64,000 nucleotides of DNA from assembly GCA_963840925.1 (NCBI GenBank), contig CAWJAY010000028.1, positions 91,197 through 155,196 of the forward strand. Direction: 5' to 3'. Below the pieces are notes generated by a model. That model did no database searches. It was not told where the DNA came from and saw only the letters and a list, made by a program, of their open reading frames with translations. Origin of the DNA: DATAOG01 sp963840925. GTDB lineage: Bacteria > Pseudomonadota > Alphaproteobacteria > Geminicoccales > Geminicoccaceae. A program made the translations under genes and the position numbers. Shown here piece after piece: positions 57,761-64,000 of the stretch. Within the stretch, counting starts at the first letter, position 1; the number at the start of each line of letters is the position of its first letter.

Positions 57761-58018
57761 ATGTCTAGCCGCTATCCGCCTCGCGTCCAGGACGAAAGAG
57801 GGCGATTTGTCCGGGCATGTCGGGCCTGCGAGACCCGTTTGACCATAGACGATGATCGTCTCTGCGAGGACTGTGCAATATCTGAGCTGTACTGCGAAAA
57901 CTGTGGTGGACAACTCGAGGAAGATACTGCTTCAGACGAGGGGTATGCCCGCGTGTGCGGCTGCCCACGACGCGACTTCTGTTCGGCGGGCGAATTGCTT
58001 TGGGCGGGCAAGGAGTAA
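57761..58018 (+). CDS. Zinc-ribbon small protein
   Basis: An 85-residue protein with two cysteine clusters: CRACETR...LCEDC and YCENCGG...VCGCPRRDFC, enough for two zinc sites. ATG 57761 is three bases after the polymerase stop. Lower GC than its neighbours (AT-rich codons near 57840-57920). Function unknown; perhaps a replication accessory. Confidence 0.7.
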   Translation: MSSRYPPRVQDERGRFVRACRACETRLTIDDDRLCEDCAISELYCENCGGQLEEDTASDEGYARVCGCPRRDFCSAGELLWAGKE

Positions 58019-58022
58019 CGCG

Positions 58023-58211
58023 ATGTTCGGTATCCAAGTTGCTTTCGAAGGCCGGATTGTCTCCGATCCGGAGACTTTGACGGCGAAGAGCGGCAACCAG
58101 TGGGCGCGGGCGCGGGTGGATGACCTAAACAGGAAATTGCCACTCTCGCCGCGTCCGTGGCCATCCGTACGGCTCGATCGGGCACGAAGGCGCTCAGAAT
58201 GGCCGTTTTAA
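58023..58211 (+). CDS. Truncated SSB-like gene at element edge
   Basis: The first ~33 residues, MFGIQVAFEGRIVSDPETLT followed by AKSGNQWARARV, resemble the first strands of a phage single-stranded DNA-binding protein (G.L..DPE...TKSG..WA). From about 58120 similarity stops and the frame reads arginine/proline-rich sequence to a stop at 58211. The gene is therefore probably cut by a deletion or insertion breakpoint. Overlaps slightly the 3' end of the convergent cyclase gene. Confidence 0.55.
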   Translation: MFGIQVAFEGRIVSDPETLTAKSGNQWARARVDDLNRKLPLSPRPWPSVRLDRARRRSEWPF

Positions 58212-61200
58212 GGTTTCCTCTCCCCGCTGTTGCTCCGGTTGGGCAGCGACGCTACGGGTATCGGACTTTTCAACCCAGAAATCGCAGTTGCGAGCGCGCG
58301 TTCGATCGCCGGCAGGGGGAGCCGGTAATCCATTTGTCGGGCAGTTCGGCGCAACTTCCTGAGTTCTCGCAGGGCCGCCTCGTCGTGTCGGTCGCGGCCG
58401 AAAGCGGCTAACGCGCGGCCGCGTGCGACGAAGAACTCGGACCAGGGCAGCGGCTCGGCGGCCGTGAACTCAGCCAGCGCCAAGGCGTATCGCTCGGCCT
58501 CGTCCCAGTCCGCAAGTTCCAGAGCGACATCGATGGCGTCGGGATAGAAGCGCAGAGGATTGTGGCCGACCGAGCCCTGGCGGATAATGGCTTCGCCGCG
58601 GTCCAAGGCGGCGCGCCGCTCGCTCGCGTCGGTTAGCGCCAGCGCGAGTCCGCCAAGGACATTCGGACCGCGGAAGGTGATGCCGGTCTGCTCGCTGATC
58701 TTGAGGGCTTCGCGCATCAGTGGAAGCGCTTCCGCTCGATCGCCCTCGAAGAGCAGCGCCATTCCCAGATAAAGCAGTCGGGTCTGGGAAAATCGGCGCG
58801 CACCAAGGCGGTCGATCAGGTCGTGCAATCGCGCCGATTCCTCCTTGGCTCGGGCCGGCTCCCCCATGACGGCCAGCGCCATGCATGGTGGCTGCCCGCG
58901 CGTTGATCTCGGCGCGCAGATGACCGACCTCGGCCGCGGCGTGAGCCGCTGCGATACCGAGATCCAGGGCCTCCCCCAGTGGTCGGAAATAGAGTGCGGC
59001 TTGGGCCATCTGGCTGCGGTTGGCGACCTCGACCCGGCCGAGGCCCTGAGCTCGTGCTAGTTCGACACATCGCGCGAGATGGTGGTACGAGGCGAGCATC
59101 CGCCCGCGGACGTATTCGGCGTCGCCGAGGCCGCCCAGCGCCTGCGCCTCGAGCTCCGGCGAGCCGATCGCACGGGCAAGCTCCAGGCTGCTCTGGTGCT
59201 CGCGCAGACAGCCGTCGATGTCGCCGCGCGGAAAAAAGAGATTGCCGCGCAGAAAATGGATCCGGGCGCGCTCGCCGAGCAGGCCGAGCGCCTCGGCCGC
59301 GGCTTGGGCACGCGCAAGATCGGCGAAGGCACCGTCGAGGTCGTCGGTCACCCGCTTGACCCCCGCGAGCCCGAGCCAGGCCCGGCAGCGCTCGGCGTCG
59401 TCGCTCGCGGCGCCGAGCGCCGCCTCGTACGCAGACATCGCCTCCGGCATCCGACCGAGATCGGGCAGTACGCTGCCCTGGAGACTGGTGAGCGCCCAGA
59501 TGTCGGCCGGGTCCACGGCGATCGCCCGACCGCGCTCGGCCAGCCCGAGCGCGCGCTCGTAATGATATGCGCGGGCGTGCGCCTCGGCGGCGCGCAGATA
59601 GGCCGCGGGCGCCCCCGCATCGGCGGCGCGGTCGAGGTGCTCGGCGTGCAGGGCCGGGTCGCCCGCTGCGTACCACGCCGCCGCGCGCCGGTGGAGCGCG
59701 CGCCGGCGTGCGTGGAGAAGTGAGTCGTACACCGCATCGCGGGTAAGCGCGTGGGCGAACAGGAAGCCCTCGGCCTGCGGCCGGACCAGGAAATGCGCAA
59801 TCAGGCCGGTGCAGGCATAGCTCGGGCTCTGGATCAGGTGCCGCAGCGCATCCAACGAGAACTGCTGGCCGAGGATCGATGCGGCCTGCAGCGCCTGCCT
59901 GTCGCCGGGCTCGAGCTGGTCCATGCGCGCCTGGACCAGGCTCTGCACCGAGCCCGGCACGCCGGCCCCGGCGCTCTCCGCGGCATGGCGCAAGAGCTGC
60001 TCCAGGAAGAACGGGTTGCCGGCAGCCCGCTCGACGCACCGCTCGGTGAACCGGTCCACCGTATTGAAGAAGGTCCCTGCCAGCGCCAGCGCCTCCTCGC
60101 GCCGCAGCGGGCCGAGCTCGATGGTCATGAGCGGAGCTCCGGCGACCCGGCTCCGCCACTCGGGGTCGAGCGGATCGCCCTCGATCCGCGAGGTCATAAC
60201 CAGGAGCGCGGGCCACTCCGCCACCGTGGCCGCCAGCTTGGCGAGATGGGCCAGCGTCAGCCGGTCCGCCCAGTGCACGTCCTCGATGACCAGAAGGCGC
60301 GGCGCCACCTGGCTCGCCCGCTCGACCAGCCGGGCTACGGTGCGCCGCTTGCTCTGGTTGCGCGTCGCGTTGTCCATGGCGTCGTAGAGGGCTCGCAACT
60401 CGGCCGGCTGCGGCAGGTCGAGCAGATCGTTGAGAAAGACGGCATCATCGGGCGTCGCCAAGCCCTCGGCGAGCGCCCTCTCCGCCGCCACGCGGACGGC
60501 TTCCGCATCGGTTGCGAGGTCGAGGCCGATAAGGCTGCGAACGAGCGCGCGGATCGCATCCCGTCCGGCGCCGAAGTCGAGCACCAGCCCGGTGTGGCAG
60601 GCGAAGCCGGCCTCGCGCGCTGCGCGCTGGAATTCATCCACCAGGCGCGTCTTGCCGATGCCCGCCTCGCCTCGGATGTAGATCGCCTGACCCCGGCCCG
60701 TCTCGCGGCAGGCCGCCAGCGCCGCCATGAATTGGCGCAGCTCATTCTGCCGACCGACGAAGGGCGGGCGCTCGCCGGCGGGCGTTGGCCGCAGGCCGCG
60801 CAGCCGCCAGGCCCGCACCGGCTCGGCGAAGCCCTTGACCGCGAGCGCCTCTGCCTCATCGCAGTCGAGCCGCTCGGCCAGGGCGCGCCGGACCTTCTCC
60901 GAGATCAGGATCTCGCCGGAAGCCGCAGCATCGGTCAGGCGCGAGGCCAGGTTCACTGTGTCGCCGGTGACCGTGTACTCGCGGTGGCTGGCGCTTCCAG
61001 TGCCGCTAGCCACCACTTGGCCGCCAGCGACGCCGATGTGGACGCCAATCGGACGGCCGACCCGTGCCGAGAGTTCCGGCATGGCGTCGCGGATGGCCAG
61101 CGCGGCGCGGATGGCGCGCTCGGCATCGCTGCTGTGGGCGACCGGGGCGCCGAAAACGGCCATGACGCAGTCACCGATGTGCTTGTCGATGTGGCCGCCA

Positions 61201-61574
61201 TGCTCCTCGACGATCCTGTCGGCGCGGTCGAAGAAGCGGCCGAGCAGGGCGTGGAGCTCCTCGGCGTCGAGTTCATTGCTCAGCGCCGTATAGCAGGCGA
61301 GATCGGCGAAAAGCACCGCCACCTGCCGCCGCTCACCCTGCATTGCAGGCGAGGGCGCGGGCGGTATCGGTTCAGTGGGCCCTTGCTCCGCCGCCCGGGT
61401 GCGCAGGGCGGCGATGGCGTTCAGCAGCTTCAGCCTGTGGCCGAGCGGCAGGCCAAGTTCCTTGAGGTGCTCATCCGTGAGCGCCTGCAACACATCGGCA
61501 CCGATAGCGTTGGCGCGGAATACCTGCTCGTACTGGCCGAGCCCCAAACCGCGCAGCCAAGCCGTGATATCCAC
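58208..61574 (-). pseudogene. SAM - adenylate/guanylate cyclase - AAA ATPase - TPR protein, one frameshift
   Basis: GTG 61574 (GGGGCGAGG upstream). The order is SAM domain (DITAWLRGLGLGQYEQVFRA), class III cyclase domain (VAVLFADLACYTALSNELDA; HIGDCVMAVFGAPVAHSSDA; EYTVTGDTVNLASRL), AAA/NACHT-like ATPase (PPFVGRQNELRQF; YIRGEAGIGKTRLVDEF; LLVIEDVHWADRL), then TPR helices. The first metal aspartate is present (FADL), and a second lies in GDCV. Near 58880 the frame shifts; the last ~220 residues (MGEPARAKEESARLHDLIDR onward) are in another frame. This may be a recent mutation or a sequencing error. Such proteins are predicted cytoplasmic cAMP-signalling/ATPase switches; ligand unknown. Confidence 0.85.
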
Positions 61575-61687
61575 CTCGCCCCTCTTCAGCCCCTCTCGCG
61601 TATTGGCCGAGATTCCCCAGATGCTGGTTGCTGACGGTCGAGTTTTGCGCCTGTCCGGTGCAGCAAGCAAGCACGGACGGTAGTGTC

Positions 61688-61927
61688 TCAGTTTGAAATC
61701 CCGGCCTGTGCCGGCCGATGCTCGGACTTCATGGCGGCCCAGATCAGCGCCGCGACCCAGCCAAGGAAAGTCCAACCAAGGAAAGTATTAAGCAGAAAGA
61801 TAGCTGTGGAACTGCGGTGGTAGCGCGTCTTCGCCAATAACGATGGCACGAAGTAGATATACAAGGCTGTCGAAAGCACGATGATCGCTAGCCAAGTATT
61901 CACGATGAGCCATAGCCAAGTCTCCAT
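61688..61927 (-). CDS. Superinfection-immunity family membrane protein
   Basis: A 79-residue protein with two membrane helices: WLWLIVNTWLAIIVLSTALY and AIFLLNTFLGWTFLGWVAAL. The central TRYHRSSTAIFLLNTFLGWT is the mark of the Imm_superinfect (T4 Imm-like) family. In phage T4 the relative blocks DNA entry of superinfecting phage; chromosomal members have unknown role. ATG 61927 selected; the long upstream frame reads through IS debris. Confidence 0.85.
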   Translation of the reverse strand: METWLWLIVNTWLAIIVLSTALYIYFVPSLLAKTRYHRSSTAIFLLNTFLGWTFLGWVAALIWAAMKSEHRPAQAGISN

Positions 61928-61938
61928 CGGCTGTTTCC

Positions 61939-62710
61939 CTATGCGGACCGTCGCTTGTAGGAGCCGCGCGGCTTCGCCTTTGGCGCGGCAGCCTCGACTA
62001 TAGCCGCGATGTCCTCCATGCTCCAGAGCCGATCGGAGACGCCAGCGGCCATGGCCGGGCTCATCCGCAGCGTCTTGTGGATGCGACAGAAGTTGTACCA
62101 GACGAAGTACAGCGCTAGCGCGTGGCAGTGGTTCTCGACCTTCTTGCTGAAAGCGTTTGTCAGCCTGGTGAACCGTCGCATGCTCATTCGCATCGTGAGG
62201 TTCTGCCGCTCGACGTAGCTCGTGCTGACGTGCTCGGACGCGGGATACCCTCGATCTGCTCCCGGCGGGTGCCGGTGCAGACGGCCGGGCTGTAGCGGCC
62301 CTTGGCGGCCTCTTGAGCCGTGCCGTAGAGCTTTTGCAGGACCGCGTAGTCGATATCGCCGCCAAACGCGCCCTCGACGGCCTCCAGGTAAGCGCTTGTG
62401 CCCATCGGTGGTAAGCTGCACGCGATTTGCCAGCCGGCTGCGCAGATCGTCCATGAATCGATCGCATAGCCACTGTCCCGACCACCGACCAGCCACGAGA
62501 CGATCAGCTTCGGGTCGGCGTCCAGGGCCGTCCAAGTCCACACGTCGCCGGCATCCTCCGGGCGGCCTTCGCGGTCGGGACGTTCTTCGCCTTGCCGTGG
62601 CTGAAAGCCCAGATTTCGTCGCACTGGATGCGCGAGGCGGTCACGTCTCGAACGTGCTCATGATGGTACGCGGCGCACACTGTGGCGGCGTCCACTAGGA
62701 GGGTCGTGTC
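61939..62710 (-). pseudogene. Broken IS1-type transposase gene
   Basis: Pieces of one transposase in three frames. N-terminal part LLVDAATVCAAYHHEHVRDV and IQCDEIWAFSHGKAKNV (near 62700-62600); middle WTWTALDADPKLIVSWLVGG and AYLEAVEGAFGGDIDYAVLQ (62530-62330); C-terminal STSYVERQNLTMRMSMRRFT and FVWYNFCRIHKTLRMSPAMA (62230-62050). Several frameshifts separate them. The extreme N-terminus is missing: the coding sense stops at about 62710 where unrelated sequence leading to the IS256-type gene begins. Non-functional. Confidence 0.82.
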
Positions 62711-62778
62711 GCGAGGTTGGTGGAAATTGGATGAGGCGGCGTAGGTTCCGATTGGCAGATCGAGAAGGAACCCACGCC

Positions 62779-63974
62779 ATGAAGGAAGTTACGCCAACCG
62801 TGCTGGCAGGGCCATCGCCGTTCGTCAGCAGCGACTGGTTCGATCCGTCTGGAGGAGGCGGTCCGTGGTCAGGTCCGCTCGTTCATCGAGGAGCTGCTGG
62901 AGGAGGAGCTGGAAGGCTCGCCGGCCGTGGGCGTTACGAGCGAGGAGCGGTCTGCACTGGTCGGCGCCACGGGCACCGGCCGCGCCAGCTGGTCACCACC
63001 TTCGGCCTGCTGACGCTCTCGGTGCCGCGCGCTCGTCTGCGCGACGAGGCTGGCGAGCAGGAATGGAAGAGCGACTTGCTGCCCGCTTACAAGCGGCTCT
63101 CCCATCGCGCCGAGGCCTTGATCGCCGAGGTCTACCTCGCCGGCATGAACACCCGCCGGGCGCGGCGAGCGTTGGCCAGGTTGTTCGAGGGCCATGTGGG
63201 CAAGGACGTGGTCAGCCGGGCCTGGCAGAAGACCCGCTCGGCCTGGCAGGCCTGGCAGGAGCGTGATCTTGCCGGCGACGACATTGTGCGGCTGATCCTC
63301 GACGGCACCGTGGTCAAGGTCCGGCTCGATCGCAAGGCCACGGCCATCTCGCTGCTGATTGCCCTGGTGTCCGCCGCGACGGCCAGAAGGTGGTGCTCGC
63401 CATCAAGAACATGGGTGGCGAAAGCGAGGCCGCGTGGCGGGCCATGCTGGACGACCTGACCAGCCGTGGGCTCGGCCGACCCGAATTGGTGATCGTCGAC
63501 GGCGGCAAAGGCCTGGAAGCGGCGCTCGCCAGCCTGTGGGACGATGTGCCGGTTCAGGCCGCACCGGCACAAGGAGCGCATCTGCTCGCCCATGCGCCGA
63601 AGCACCTGCACGACGAGATCAAGGCCGATTTTCACCACATGATGAACGCCAAGGCCGCCGCCCAGGTCTTAGTCCGGCGAAGCGTCCTGGGCAAGCTGGA
63701 GCTCCGCTGCCTGTCGGTCGCGACGAGCTGGAACAAGCTGGCGAGCGCCGTTGACGTTCGTGCGCTAACCGCCGAGCAGTGGCGCTCGGCGAGGACGACG
63801 AACGCGATCGAGCGCCTGCACGAGGAGTTCAAGCGGAGAATCAAGATGCAGTGCCTGTTGCCCTGTGCCAGACTGCCGCCATGCTGTTCGGGCGCCGTCC
63901 GGCGTCCGGTCAGATCACCATGCCCCGGGTCGAACGGCTGGCAGACCCTCGAGCGCTCGCCCACTCGATCTTGA
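62779..63974 (+). pseudogene. Broken IS256-family (mutator-type) transposase gene
   Basis: ATG 62779 opens MKEVTPTVLAGPSPFVSSDW. Then the sense moves between frames: RGQVRSFIEELLEEELEGS (62870-62930), TTFGLLTLSVPRARLRDEAG and LILDGTVVKVRLDRKATAIS (62995-63350; first catalytic aspartate), VLAIKNMGGESEAAWRAMLD and LVIVDGGKGLEAALASLWDD (from 63390; second aspartate), and TTNAIERLHEEFKRRIKMQC (glutamate near 63810). About 1.2 kb, the size of an IS256 transposase, but at least three frameshifts. The right end of the element is close to or beyond the window edge. Confidence 0.85.
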
Positions 63975-64000
63975 CTTCGCCGCCTGATGCCGACCACCTC

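Larger units (their letters stand above)
51598..58125. mobile_element. Element 2 beside tRNA-Thr: replication island
   Basis: A block of phage/plasmid-type replication genes all on the plus strand, starting right after tRNA-Thr: small HTH protein, AlpA-like HTH, zinc-ribbon HTH, primase-helicase (frameshifted), family-A DNA polymerase, zinc-ribbon protein and a truncated SSB-like gene. No integrase, structural, conjugation or lysis genes are seen. No copy of the tRNA-Thr 3' end was found by eye downstream, so the right border (taken at the SSB-like truncation) is uncertain. Confidence 0.65.

Noticed and set aside
51570..64000. A second copy of the tRNA-Thr 3' end to close element 2
   Set aside because: Looked for GTTCAATTCACTCCGGCGG by eye downstream and found none; the right border stays open.

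Overview
The window is dense, GC-rich bacterial chromosome. Gene content and order point to an alphaproteobacterium, probably of the Rhodospirillales or Geminicoccales type. The evidence is a PopZ-type pole organiser close to valS, a TolC / rhodanese / PCMT-like block, and the run murA - DUF2948 - hisD - UPF0262 - low-Mr phosphatase - infA - maf - RNase G - yacG next to tRNA-Asn. Many genes overlap by 1-4 bases and GTG/TTG starts are common.

Layout. 1-3781: minus-strand trehalose operon otsB - GH15 glucosidase/trehalase - otsA (otsA runs off the left edge). 3869-5919: a glycosyltransferase and ygfZ. 5909-12981: minus-strand unit glyQ - glyS - ppdK - meaB, with a small zinc-ribbon membrane protein upstream. 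13111-14877: a metallo-beta-lactamase-fold protein whose Tat-like N-terminus is cut off beside a decayed IS110 transposase. 15222-18194: S49 peptidase, TrmN6-like methyltransferase, DUF2007 and a long-chain polyprenyl diphosphate synthase. 24784-38942: housekeeping and transport genes, including a VapBC-like pair, valS, an M17 aminopeptidase, pcm and glutaryl-CoA dehydrogenase. 38943-39729: a gene-free stretch with diverged ~176-bp tandem repeats. 39730-51456: the core blocks named above.

Two accessory regions sit directly downstream of tRNA genes. Element 1 (18324-24540) is bounded by a 24-bp direct repeat of the 3' end of tRNA-Pro. It carries a broken primase-like gene, a striking origin-like region (a nested inverted-repeat cluster, 22-bp tandem repeats, AT-rich DNA), a broken ribbon-helix-helix regulator, a frameshifted secreted beta-barrel-like protein and a coiled-coil/AT-hook/HTH protein. 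No integrase is visible. Element 2 (from tRNA-Thr at 51523 to about 58120) carries small DNA-binding proteins, an AlpA-like HTH, a twice-frameshifted primase-helicase with six copies of a 12-nt motif in its 3' third, an intact family-A DNA polymerase with 3'-5' exonuclease, a zinc-ribbon protein and a truncated SSB-like gene. It too has no visible integrase or structural genes. Both look like replication-centred islands, now partly decayed.

58208-64000: a SAM - cyclase - AAA ATPase - TPR signalling protein with one frameshift, a superinfection-immunity family membrane protein, and broken IS1-type and IS256-type transposase genes up to the right edge.
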